Source: an uncultured Clostridia bacterium (GTDB lineage: Bacteria > Bacillota > Clostridia > TANB77 > CAG-508). Taken from it: a stretch of DNA of 33,717 nucleotides. The stretch covers positions 1 to 33,717 of the forward strand of contig CALXRW010000018.1 of NCBI GenBank assembly GCA_944390965.1, given 5' to 3'. Below, in pieces: positions 8,142 through 16,037 of this stretch. Each line of letters begins with the position of its first letter. The stretch's first letter is position 1. The notes beneath the pieces are model-generated. The model was not told where the DNA came from and did not search any database. It saw only the letters and a list, made by a program, of their open reading frames with translations. A program made the position numbers and the translations under genes.

Positions 8142-8963
8142 ATGATAATAAAAATTAAACAAACAGAATCAAATCTTAAAAATAGATTTGAAATCAAAGT
8201 AAATAATGAATTAAAATATTTAGCAGGTACGCCATGGATGGAGATAAATGTACCATTCAACATGGATAGAATGAGGTCTTGTGTTATAACAAATACAGAT
8301 AATAATATTTGTTACACAACCCTTTATGATGTTGCGGAAAACATCGCTAACACCGCTATACCAATGAAATGGGCTTTTACCGGTGAACAAAAAAGTCAAA
8401 TATACAATATTTTAGACAATCAAAATAATATTTGTGGGAAGTTCTATAAACTAACAAATGGACTTATTGATACAAAATATGTCATAGAATATGGAGATAT
8501 ACTATTGAAAAGTTATGATGTATCTGTTGGAAAAACCAGGAACCTATTAATTTATAATGAAAATAGACAAATTGCCGAAATTGTAAAACCTTTAAGTGTA
8601 TCAAATTATAAAGATGAATATAACTTATTTTTATTAGATGAATATAGTGATTTAGATATAATACTTTCATTTTTTACTATAGTTTTTGATTATCAAAATT
8701 ATGGAAATAATGGAAGAACTGGCTCTCAAGAAAGTGTACAAATTAAATATACCTATAGCAAAAACAATAAGTTTTATGATAAAAATTGGATTACCAACCA
8801 TTTTCCTAAAGAAGAGGTGGATTCTATTTATAGTCAAATGCTAGAAAATAGAAAAAATACGACAAATAGCATTAAAAAACAGGGAAAATACATATTACTA
8901 ACAGTAGGTTTAATTTGGCTTGTATTACTTATTGTCTTTGGAATATTTTTTATGTTTTTTTAA
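8142..8963 (+). CDS. Tail-anchored protein with possible Tubby/LURP-one-like domain
   Basis: A 273-aa protein with a soluble N-terminal part of about 240 residues and one C-terminal hydrophobic segment (YILLTVGLIWLVLLIVFGIF) that should anchor it with the bulk in the cytoplasm. The soluble part is rich in alternating beta strands (CGKFYKLTNGLIDTKYVIEY, then LLKSYDVSVGKTRNLLIYN), reminiscent of the Tubby C-terminal/LURP-one barrel fold; this match is weak and rests on appearance only. The ribosome binding site is poor and the leader short. It is divergent from the DUF2207 gene and followed by a strong terminator, so it is a single-gene unit. The function is unknown. Confidence 0.7.
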   Translation: MIIKIKQTESNLKNRFEIKVNNELKYLAGTPWMEINVPFNMDRMRSCVITNTDNNICYTTLYDVAENIANTAIPMKWAFTGEQKSQIYNILDNQNNICGKFYKLTNGLIDTKYVIEYGDILLKSYDVSVGKTRNLLIYNENRQIAEIVKPLSVSNYKDEYNLFLLDEYSDLDIILSFFTIVFDYQNYGNNGRTGSQESVQIKYTYSKNNKFYDKNWITNHFPKEEVDSIYSQMLENRKNTTNSIKKQGKYILLTVGLIWLVLLIVFGIFFMFF

Positions 8964-9032
8964 TACATATGTAAATATTGTAACTAACCAAAAAAGAAGA
9001 AGGAACATCATCTTTATATTAAAAAATGATAA

Positions 9033-9063
9033 AATACTACTATTGAAAGGTAGTATTTTTTTT
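9033..9063 (+). terminator. Intrinsic terminator
   Basis: AATACTAC (9033-9040) pairs with GTAGTATT (9050-9057) and is followed by a run of eight T residues. It separates the gene ending at 8963 from the glycosyltransferase pair. Confidence 0.85.
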
Positions 9064-9148
9064 GCATAGAAAATTTTACTAATTTTTTACCATTTTTCGA
9101 CTTTTCTTTTTAATTTTTTTGTGGTAATATATTAGTGGAGGTAAAAAA

Positions 9149-10165
9149 ATGAAACAAATAACTATTTTAATTCCTATATACAACGAAGAAGAAAGTTTAC
9201 CATTATTAAAAAATAGAATACTAAGTGTTATAGAAAAAATACCAGAATATGAATTTGATATTTTATTTGTTAATGATGGAAGTAAGGACAAAAGTTTGGA
9301 AATTATAAAAGAATATAGAAGTGAAGACAAGCACTTTGGATACGTAAATTTGGCTAGAAACTTTGGAAAAGAAGTAGCTATGCTTGCTGGATTAGATTAT
9401 TCCAAGGGAGATGCCGTAATTATTATGGATGCAGATTTGCAGGACCCTCCAGAATTAATACCAGAATTAATTCATTATTGGGAAGAGGGGTATGATGATG
9501 TATATGCACAACGTACCTCTAGAGAAGGGGAAACATTCTTAAAAAAATGGACATCTAAAATGTATTATAAAGTCTTGCAAAAAATAGCAAAAATTCCTGT
9601 TCAAAAAGATACAGGTGACTTTAGATTATTAGATAGAAGATGTGTAAATGCCATTTGCAAACTTAGAGAAGAAGGTAGATGCTCTAAAAGTATTTTTAGT
9701 TGGATTGGTTACAATAAAAAAGCAGTTACATTTGTAAGAGAGCCGAGAGTCGCAGGAAAAACAAAATGGAATTATAAAAAACTAATAGACTTAGCAATAG
9801 ACGGGATAACTTCCCTTAGTATTTCTCCTTTAAGATATGCTACTTATGTGAGTATTCCTATCTTTTTAATTGCTATGTTTTATGGTATTTATGTAATAGT
9901 AAATTCTATTATAGTACATGCTTTTCCTCAAATTGCACAAGTAATTTTATTTATTGTTTTATTATTTGGAGGAATTCAAACTTTATTAATTGGAATAGCA
10001 GGGGAATACATAGGTAGAACATTCAAAAATTCGCAAAAACGACCAATATATTTAATAGATAGTGTAAATGAAAATAGAGAAATGAATGGAGAAAAAAATA
10101 ATGAAGAAGAAATTAATTATACCAGGTCTATTAATTCTTATTATCATAATACAAGTAATCACTAG
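9149..10165 (+). CDS. Family 2 glycosyltransferase, polyprenyl-phosphate type
   Basis: A 338-aa membrane-associated GT2 enzyme of the dolichyl/undecaprenyl-phosphate sugar transferase type (DPM1/GtrB-like). It should transfer a sugar from a nucleotide sugar to polyprenyl phosphate on the cytoplasmic face. The GT-A start ILIPIYNEEESLP (7-19), the VNDGS motif (41-45) and the metal-binding DADLQDPPE (94-102) are present. Two C-terminal membrane segments (about 235-255 and 265-290) match the GtrB plan. The lysine- and asparagine-rich tail overlaps the start of the next gene by about 65 bp. GTGGAGG precedes the ATG. The sugar cannot be identified from the sequence. Confidence 0.9.
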   Translation: MKQITILIPIYNEEESLPLLKNRILSVIEKIPEYEFDILFVNDGSKDKSLEIIKEYRSEDKHFGYVNLARNFGKEVAMLAGLDYSKGDAVIIMDADLQDPPELIPELIHYWEEGYDDVYAQRTSREGETFLKKWTSKMYYKVLQKIAKIPVQKDTGDFRLLDRRCVNAICKLREEGRCSKSIFSWIGYNKKAVTFVREPRVAGKTKWNYKKLIDLAIDGITSLSISPLRYATYVSIPIFLIAMFYGIYVIVNSIIVHAFPQIAQVILFIVLLFGGIQTLLIGIAGEYIGRTFKNSQKRPIYLIDSVNENREMNGEKNNEEEINYTRSINSYYHNTSNH

Positions 10166-11603
10166 AATATATGTAGGCAATCAAAAAGTATATTTTCATA
10201 TGGATGAGGCATATTCTTATGGACTAACAAATTATGAAAGATTAAATATTTCAGATAATGAAGACTTTTTTAATACATGGCATGATAAAAGCTATTATTT
10301 AGACTATTTAACAGTGGATAAAGAAGAGGCAAACGATTTTACAGCAGTATATGAAAACCAAAAGAACGATGTACATCCACCATTTTATTATTTATTATTA
10401 AGAATTGCTATGAATTTTTCAATAGATTATTTTTCAAAATGGACAGGGATTATATTAAATATAATAATTTTCTGTATGTCTAGTATATTTGTATATTTAA
10501 TTGCCAATAAATTGTTCAAAAACTCTTACATAGCTCTATTCATATGCTTAATTACAGGTCTTACCAATATAGCATTAGAGAGTACATTATATATACGAAT
10601 GTATGAATTAGTAACTCTTATTATACTAATAACAGCTTATGTACATATTTTAAAATATGATAAAACAGACTTAAAAATAACAGACTTGATTGCATTAGCA
10701 ATACCTGTATGTTTCGGATTTTTAACACATTACTATTACCTATTGTTTTTAGCAGGATTGTATATTTTATTTATGTACCATTATGGAAAAGAAAAAAATT
10801 ATAAGAACATGATAAAATATACTATTTGTATGTTGTTAGCAGGTGGAATTGGTTTACTTATTTTCCCATATGCCATTTCTCATATATTTTTTGGCTATCG
10901 TGGGCAAGGAGCTATGAGTAATTTCTTTTCAGTAGAAACATTTATTATAAACATTGCAGAATACTTAAATATTATAAATACACAGGTATTTAGTTATATT
11001 GGTATTTTTATAGTTGCCTTTATTATATACAAAAAAACAAAGCAAAACATAAAGCTCACAGAAAACAAAACATTTCTCATTATGCTAGTTCCTACAGTAA
11101 TCTATTTCTTATTAGCAGCACAAGCATCACCATACAAAGATATACGATATATTATACCAATTAGTACTATACTTGTTATACTAATGATTTATGCATTTTA
11201 TCAATGCTTCAAAGGGAAAAAAGCTATTATCATTACAGTATGTATTTTTGTGATAATGTTATGCATACCTAATAAAATAGATTATGCTTATAGAGATTAT
11301 GCAGACATTGTAACAAAAATAGATGAAAACACATCCATACCAGCTGTATATATTTTTAATGCAAGCCAAAATAGATTTTTAGACGATATTTATTTATTTT
11401 CTAAAATTGAAAAATCTTATATTATAAAACCAGAAGACGCCAGTCAAGAAAAACTAACAGAATTATTTGCTGGTGAAGAAAACATATATTTATTCTTAAA
11501 TGAAGGAATGGATAATGACGAAATTTTAGGAAGAATAAAAGGGTATAGAATAGAACATATCAAAAGAATGAATGCATGTGATATTTATTTGTTATCTCAA
11601 TAA
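10101..11603 (+). CDS. Polytopic membrane glycosyltransferase, GT39/ArnT-like
   Basis: About 500 aa with many membrane segments. Early motifs HMDEAYSYG and DVHPPFYYLLL are typical of GT-C enzymes of the protein-mannosyltransferase/ArnT type, which use a polyprenyl-phosphate sugar as donor and act outside the membrane; the first Asp-Glu pair is the likely catalytic acid. The upstream GT2 protein would make that donor, so the two form a natural pair for adding a sugar to a wall polymer, lipid or protein. I chose the ATG at 10101, which has a GGAG about 8 nt upstream; an in-frame ATG at 10086 is possible. Both overlap the end of the GT2 gene, suggesting translational coupling. The acceptor is unknown. 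Confidence 0.85.
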   Translation: MKKKLIIPGLLILIIIIQVITRIYVGNQKVYFHMDEAYSYGLTNYERLNISDNEDFFNTWHDKSYYLDYLTVDKEEANDFTAVYENQKNDVHPPFYYLLLRIAMNFSIDYFSKWTGIILNIIIFCMSSIFVYLIANKLFKNSYIALFICLITGLTNIALESTLYIRMYELVTLIILITAYVHILKYDKTDLKITDLIALAIPVCFGFLTHYYYLLFLAGLYILFMYHYGKEKNYKNMIKYTICMLLAGGIGLLIFPYAISHIFFGYRGQGAMSNFFSVETFIINIAEYLNIINTQVFSYIGIFIVAFIIYKKTKQNIKLTENKTFLIMLVPTVIYFLLAAQASPYKDIRYIIPISTILVILMIYAFYQCFKGKKAIIITVCIFVIMLCIPNKIDYAYRDYADIVTKIDENTSIPAVYIFNASQNRFLDDIYLFSKIEKSYIIKPEDASQEKLTELFAGEENIYLFLNEGMDNDEILGRIKGYRIEHIKRMNACDIYLLSQ

Positions 11604-11631
11604 TTTATTGTTATTACTAAAAAACTTAAAA

Positions 11632-11665
11632 ATGACCCAGTGCCGAAGTCTCAGCACTGGGTCAT
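11632..11665. terminator. Strong hairpin terminator overlapping a stop codon
   Basis: ATGACCCAGTGC (11632-11643) pairs perfectly with GCACTGGGTCAT (11654-11665). On the minus strand it is followed by TTTTT. One arm encodes the last four residues (M-T-Q-C) of the 60-aa gene, and its stop is in the loop. It lies between convergent genes and could also act on the plus strand. Confidence 0.85.
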
Positions 11666-11833
11666 CTTAAGCCACTCTTCAAAGGTAAGAGGACTATCTG
11701 TTTTTTGTAAATATTCCAGATACTCGTCCAACCAATGGAAGAATAAGCTTTTTTGTTTCGGAGTCATCCCAGACTCCCGGATTCGTTCCCGGAGTTCATC
11801 ACCTGTCTGGCCATCAAAATGTATGCGAGACAT
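11651..11833 (-). CDS. Small acidic protein of foreign composition
   Basis: A 60-aa soluble protein, probably helical and rich in Glu, Leu and Arg, with a region DELRERIRESGMTPKQK. I do not recognise a family. It is treated as real because AAGGAGG lies 6 nt before the ATG, a plausible promoter (TTGTAT, 17 bp, TATACT) lies upstream, and a strong terminator overlaps its end. Its codon use differs from the neighbours: it is G+C-richer and uses CGG for arginine twice (L-CGG-E and I-CGG-E), a codon otherwise seen only at frameshift sites in the AT-rich genes. This suggests horizontal acquisition. It shares standalone organisation and composition with the genes at 25017 and 33187. Confidence 0.75.
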   Translation of the reverse strand: MSRIHFDGQTGDELRERIRESGMTPKQKSLFFHWLDEYLEYLQKTDSPLTFEEWLKMTQC

Positions 11834-11924
11834 AGGAATCCTCCTTCCAACAAAAGTATAAATATAGTATAATATAAAATGAGTAAAAATACAATAGAAA
11901 AAGCCTTTTTCAAAAAGAAATTCA

Positions 11925-11953
11925 TTGACAAACAGGCATAGAAATAATATAAT
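11925..11953 (+). promoter_or_regulatory. Consensus sigma-A promoter for the cysS run
   Basis: TTGACA (11925-11930) and TATAAT (11948-11953) match consensus perfectly with a 17-bp spacer. It probably drives cysS and possibly the co-directional genes that follow. Confidence 0.85.
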
Positions 11954-11968
11954 TTGTATAATTATAAT

Positions 11969-12006
11969 AAAGGTAAAATAATTTTATAAAAATGCAATTT
12001 ACCTTT
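11969..12006 (+). promoter_or_regulatory. Leader hairpin upstream of cysS
   Basis: AAAGGTAAA (11969-11977) pairs perfectly with TTTACCTTT (11998-12006) across a 20-nt A/T-rich loop. It ends two bases before the purine-rich ribosome binding site AGAAGGGA. There is no T-run after it, so it is not a classical terminator, and no T-box motif is seen. It may modulate translation initiation or mRNA stability. Confidence 0.45.
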
Positions 12007-12027
12007 AGAAGGGAAAGTATAAAAACG

Positions 12028-13413
12028 ATGAAAATATATAATACATTAACAAGGAAAAAACAAGAATTTGTACCAATTGATAAAACAGGAGAAGTGAGAA
12101 TCTATTCTTGTGGACCAACAGTATATAATTATGCTCATATTGGAAACTTAAGGTCCTATATTTTTATGGATATCTTAAGAAGAACATTAGAATATGATGG
12201 TTATCATTTAAAACATGTTATGAATATTACAGACGTAGGCCACTTAGTTTCTGATGCAGATGAGGGAGAAGATAAAGTTGAAAAAGCAGCACGTCAATTA
12301 AAAAAAGACCCTATGGAAATTACAAAAGTTTACACAGAAGCATTTTTTAAAGATATTGAAGCTTTAAATATTGAAAAACCAGAAATTATTGCAAAAGCAA
12401 CAGAACATATTCCAGAAATGTTGGAATATGTGAAGAAAATTGTAGCAAATGGATATGGATATGAAACAAGCAAAGGAATTTATTTTGACATTAGTAAATT
12501 AAAACAATATGGTTTGCTTTCTGATAATAAAAAAGAAGGACAAAAAGCAGGAGCAAGAATTGAAGTAGATGAGGAAAAGAAAAATCCATTAGATTTTGCT
12601 ATTTGGATAAAAGCACCAGAAAATCACATCATGAAATGGGAGAGTCCATGGGGATTAAGCTATCCGGGATGGCATCTAGAATGCTCTGCCATGAGTAACA
12701 AATATTTAGGAGAAGTATTTGATATTCATACAGGTGGAGTAGACCATATTCCTATCCATCACGAAAACGAAATTGCACAGTCCATAGGAGCAAATGGAAA
12801 AATACCAGCTAACTATTGGGTACATGGAGAGTTTATGTTGGTAGATGGTGGAAAAATGTCAAAAAGTTTAGGAAATACCTATACATTAGCTCAACTAGAA
12901 GAAAAAGGATACGAACCATTAGCATTTCGTTATTTTTGCTTAAATACACACTATCGCAATAAACTAAATTTCACTTTTGAAGGATTAACAGCTAGTCAGG
13001 TAGCTCTAAATCGATTAAAAGAAGGAATTAAAGCACATAAAGAAGGAAATGAAAAGATTGATCAAAAAGAGATAGAAAAATATAAAGAAGAATTTAAACA
13101 AGCTATCAATGATGATTTAAACACACCTAAAGCATTATCTATTTTATGGAATGCTATCAGAAATGAAAAAAAATCGAGAGATTTATTGCCCCTTATTGAA
13201 GATTTTGATAAAGTACTAGCATTAGATTTATTAACAGAAAAAAAAGAAAATCTTGTGATAAGTGAAGAAGTAAAAGATTTGCTTGCTAAGAGAAAAGAGG
13301 CAAGACAAAATAAAGATTGGAAACTTTCAGACGAATTAAGAGATAAAATTGCAGAACTTGGCTATCAGGTAATAGATACCAAGGAAGGAACTACTGTAGA
13401 AAAAATAAAATAA
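12028..13413 (+). CDS. cysS: Cysteinyl-tRNA synthetase
   Basis: A class I aminoacyl-tRNA synthetase of about 461 aa that charges tRNA-Cys with cysteine. The HIGH-type motif is HIGN (37-40) and the KMSKS motif is intact (276-280). The zinc-binding set C28, C219, H244 and E248 region (SCGPTVYNYAHIGN; WHLECSAMS; PIHHENE) is present and gives discrimination of the cysteine thiol. The C-terminal anticodon-binding helices follow. I chose the ATG at 12028 because family members begin with M-K-I-Y-N-T; the upstream ATG at 11992 lies inside the leader hairpin. It is first in a plus-strand run extending to gpr. Confidence 0.95.
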   Translation: MKIYNTLTRKKQEFVPIDKTGEVRIYSCGPTVYNYAHIGNLRSYIFMDILRRTLEYDGYHLKHVMNITDVGHLVSDADEGEDKVEKAARQLKKDPMEITKVYTEAFFKDIEALNIEKPEIIAKATEHIPEMLEYVKKIVANGYGYETSKGIYFDISKLKQYGLLSDNKKEGQKAGARIEVDEEKKNPLDFAIWIKAPENHIMKWESPWGLSYPGWHLECSAMSNKYLGEVFDIHTGGVDHIPIHHENEIAQSIGANGKIPANYWVHGEFMLVDGGKMSKSLGNTYTLAQLEEKGYEPLAFRYFCLNTHYRNKLNFTFEGLTASQVALNRLKEGIKAHKEGNEKIDQKEIEKYKEEFKQAINDDLNTPKALSILWNAIRNEKKSRDLLPLIEDFDKVLALDLLTEKKENLVISEEVKDLLAKRKEARQNKDWKLSDELRDKIAELGYQVIDTKEGTTVEKIK

Positions 13414-13435
13414 AACAAAAGAAAGAAGGAGAAAA

Positions 13436-14929
13436 ATGAGAGAAGAAGGAATTACTTTAGTTTCTTTAGTTATTACGGTTATTGTATTAATTATCCTGGC
13501 TGGAGTTGGTGTATATGCAGGAGTACAAAGTATACGAGAAGCCAGTAGTGACAAATTAGAATCCGAATTAGGAATGGTTCAACATGCAGTATTTCAACAA
13601 TATTATTCTTATACTGTTTCAAAAGATGGAAAATACATTGTAGGAGAACCTGTAAATATATCAGAAATCGATGCTATAGAAAGTGAAATGGGAATTACCA
13701 TGCAAAAGGGAGAAGAAATAGAAGATTTACCAATAGGTGAAAAATATTATAGACTAACACCAACTTTACTAGAAAGCATCGGTATAGAAGGATCAGAAGA
13801 TACTTACATTGTAGATTACAGTACAGGAGAAGTTTTAAATGAAACTGTAAAGAAAACAGTAACTGGAATTGTTCTATATTTAAAAGGAAGTTCTGTACAG
13901 GAAGCATCCGAAGTTCCTATTCCAAACGGCTATGTTGCATCACAAGTGCCAGGAGAAAATACAGTAGGAGATGGATTAGTTATTTATGAAGGTACAGCAC
14001 CTGTAACCGAATCAAATCATGAAGAAGCAATGGAAACAAGGAATCAATTTGTATGGATACCAGTAGAAGATATAAATACTATGGTAATGTGTAGCAGTAA
14101 TAGTGGAAGTAGTGTTTGCAATTTGGTATTAGAAGAAGACACCTTAAAATGCACAACACATGAGGATACTGCGACAGACTTAGTAGGAAGATTGTATATT
14201 GGCACGGCAATTGAACAAAGTAATGGAGTTTATTCTTATGAAATGGATTTTACCAAAAGAGATCAAACATATGATGCTAATAGTGGTTATCGAGAGCCGG
14301 CAGTGGTAATTGGAAATGGAACAGAATATGATGGCTCAGGCAGTAACTATCATAGAACAGGAAGTGCCAACAATTTTTTTACCCAGCTAAAGAATGATTT
14401 TAAAAGAATGGCAACAAGTGTAGCAGAAAATGAAGGATTTTATATTAGTCGTTATGAAATAGGGAAAAATGGAGAAAGCAAAAAAGAGAAAACAGTATTA
14501 ACATCAGCGAATAATGATAATCAAGAAGGAAATTATTTAGGGACGAATATGTGGTATGGTCTGTATAATGTATGTAGAGATTTAAATAAAAACAAGCAGA
14601 TGATATGGGGATGCCAGTATGATCAAGTAATTAAGTATATTGGAGAAGAAGCTGAAACAGGTCATGATAACCGAAATTTAACAACAAGTAGAGCATTATC
14701 AGGGCAAAACGAATTAGATAAAATGAAAAATATATATGACTTAGAAGGAAATTTTAGAGAATGGACAATAGAAGCAAATTCTAGTATACATCGAGTTATA
14801 CGAGGCTCCTATTATGGAAGTCCGCTTGGCGCACTTGGTAATAGTTATTATTCCGCAAGTGTTAGAAATATTACATATCCGAATAATGTAAGTCCAAGTT
14901 ATTCTACTCGCTCTATAATTTACCTATAA
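13436..14929 (+). CDS. Pilin-like surface protein with C-terminal FGE/SUMF1-type fold
   Basis: A 497-aa protein beginning with a prepilin-like leader: a short charged start, Gly at 5, then ITLVSLVITVIVLIILAGVG. This is the type IV pilin/pseudopilin cleavage and membrane-helix pattern common in gut Clostridia, although position +5 is Ser rather than Glu. The middle part is probably an extracellular adaptor. The C-terminus contains FYISRYEIG, then NIYDLEGNFREWT and HRVIRGSYY, the signature order of the formylglycine-generating-enzyme/sulfatase-modifying-factor fold (GNVWEWT...RVVRGGS). The FGE catalytic cysteines are not evident, so a lectin-like binding role is more likely than catalysis. It sits between cysS and murB with its own AAGGAG. 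No pilus assembly genes lie in the window. Confidence 0.8.
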   Translation: MREEGITLVSLVITVIVLIILAGVGVYAGVQSIREASSDKLESELGMVQHAVFQQYYSYTVSKDGKYIVGEPVNISEIDAIESEMGITMQKGEEIEDLPIGEKYYRLTPTLLESIGIEGSEDTYIVDYSTGEVLNETVKKTVTGIVLYLKGSSVQEASEVPIPNGYVASQVPGENTVGDGLVIYEGTAPVTESNHEEAMETRNQFVWIPVEDINTMVMCSSNSGSSVCNLVLEEDTLKCTTHEDTATDLVGRLYIGTAIEQSNGVYSYEMDFTKRDQTYDANSGYREPAVVIGNGTEYDGSGSNYHRTGSANNFFTQLKNDFKRMATSVAENEGFYISRYEIGKNGESKKEKTVLTSANNDNQEGNYLGTNMWYGLYNVCRDLNKNKQMIWGCQYDQVIKYIGEEAETGHDNRNLTTSRALSGQNELDKMKNIYDLEGNFREWTIEANSSIHRVIRGSYYGSPLGALGNSYYSASVRNITYPNNVSPSYSTRSIIYL

Positions 14930-14966
14930 AAAATCCATTTTAAGTAAAATAAAAAAGGAGGAATTT

Positions 14967-15887
14967 GTGGAAGAAGTTTATCAAGATTTAATCAAATTCT
15001 TACCAAAAGAAAATATTTTAAAACAAGAACCAATGACAAAACATACTTCTATAAAAATAGGAGGAAAAGCAGATTTATTTATTAAAATAGAAACTGTTGA
15101 ACAACTAAAACACACATTGAGAACCATAAAAGAAAAAAATTATCCTTTTTATATCATAGGAAATGGTTCCAACCTGTTAGTAAAAGATGGAGGAATCAGA
15201 GGAGCCGTTTTAAAAATAGCGATAAAAGAAATGAAAATGGAAGAAACAGAGGATAGTGTTATTTTTGAAGCAGGAGCAGGTATACCTTTAATTCAACTAT
15301 CCCAATTGGCGTTAGAAAAATCTGCTACCGGCTTGGAATTTGCTTGTGGCATACCAGGAACATTGGGAGGAGCAATTGCCATGAATGCAGGTGCTTATGG
15401 GTGCGAAATGAAAGATATTGTTTTATCTTCTAAATATTTGGATGATAAGGAAAACGTCAAAACAATCTCAAATAGAGAACATGAATTTGAGTATCGAAAA
15501 AGTATCTTTACGCAAAATGAAGGAATTATCATAAGTTCTATTTTAAAATTGCAAAAGGGAAATGTAACAGAAATCAAAGAAAAAATGGAAGAAAATAAAA
15601 AAGCAAGAGTAGAAAAGCAGCCAATTGATATGCCAAGTGCGGGCAGCACATTTAAAAGAGGGGCGGATTTTATTACTGCAAAATTAATTGATGAATGTGG
15701 CTTAAAAGGTTACCAAATAGGTGGAGCAAAAGTCTCAGAAAAGCATGCGGGATTTTTGATAAATATAGGAAATGCTACAGCAGAAGATATGCTAGAACTT
15801 ATTGACTACATAAAAAATCAAGTAAAAGAAAAATTTAAAAAAACAATTGAATTAGAAATAAAGATAATAGGGGAAGATGAAAAATAA
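14967..15887 (+). CDS. murB: UDP-N-acetylenolpyruvoylglucosamine reductase
   Basis: A 306-aa flavoenzyme that uses NADPH to reduce the enolpyruvyl group to lactyl, giving UDP-MurNAc for peptidoglycan. FAD-binding motifs IGNGSNLLVKDGGIRG and EFACGIPGTLGGAIAMNAGA are intact. The tyrosine of EYRKSIF and the PSAGSTFKR segment with the proton-donating serine are present, and the C-terminal KVSEKHAGFLIN segment is intact. The short form lacking the extra loop of the E. coli enzyme is type II MurB, as in Gram-positives. The start is GTG, fixed by AGGAGG 5 nt upstream. In many Firmicutes murB is followed by rapZ, yvcK and whiA; here yvcK follows directly after a repeat and the other two are absent. 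Confidence 0.95.
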   Translation: MEEVYQDLIKFLPKENILKQEPMTKHTSIKIGGKADLFIKIETVEQLKHTLRTIKEKNYPFYIIGNGSNLLVKDGGIRGAVLKIAIKEMKMEETEDSVIFEAGAGIPLIQLSQLALEKSATGLEFACGIPGTLGGAIAMNAGAYGCEMKDIVLSSKYLDDKENVKTISNREHEFEYRKSIFTQNEGIIISSILKLQKGNVTEIKEKMEENKKARVEKQPIDMPSAGSTFKRGADFITAKLIDECGLKGYQIGGAKVSEKHAGFLINIGNATAEDMLELIDYIKNQVKEKFKKTIELEIKIIGEDEK

Positions 15888-15917
15888 AGAAAAATTGCAA
15901 CTATTTAATTTACAGAA

Positions 15918-16013
15918 GATATGTAGGGGTCGCTATCCTTGCCGATTCACAGGGAAAATGAGCATATGCTGTAGGGGCGATTTTAATCGCCCGTTCTTCA
16001 AAGAAATTACTAA
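15918..16013. repeat. GGCGAT-type hairpin repeat, double copy
   Basis: Two related units. The first (from 15918) begins TGTAGGGGTCGC and is diverged. The second (15970-16013) has the stem GGGCGAT/ATCGCCC followed by CGTTCTTCAAAGAAATTACT, matching the copy at 28865-28930. It fills the murB-yvcK intergenic region on the co-directional transcript. Confidence 0.7.
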
Positions 16014-16037
16014 AAAATTATGGTGGAGGAGAAAAAA

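Noticed and set aside
11640-11861. Plus-strand open frame over the 60-aa gene
   Set aside because: It has no ribosome binding site and lies opposite the minus-strand gene, which has a strong one plus a promoter and terminator.
11954-12027. T-box riboswitch upstream of cysS
   Set aside because: The leader is under 75 nt and lacks the conserved T-box sequence and an antiterminator/terminator pair.
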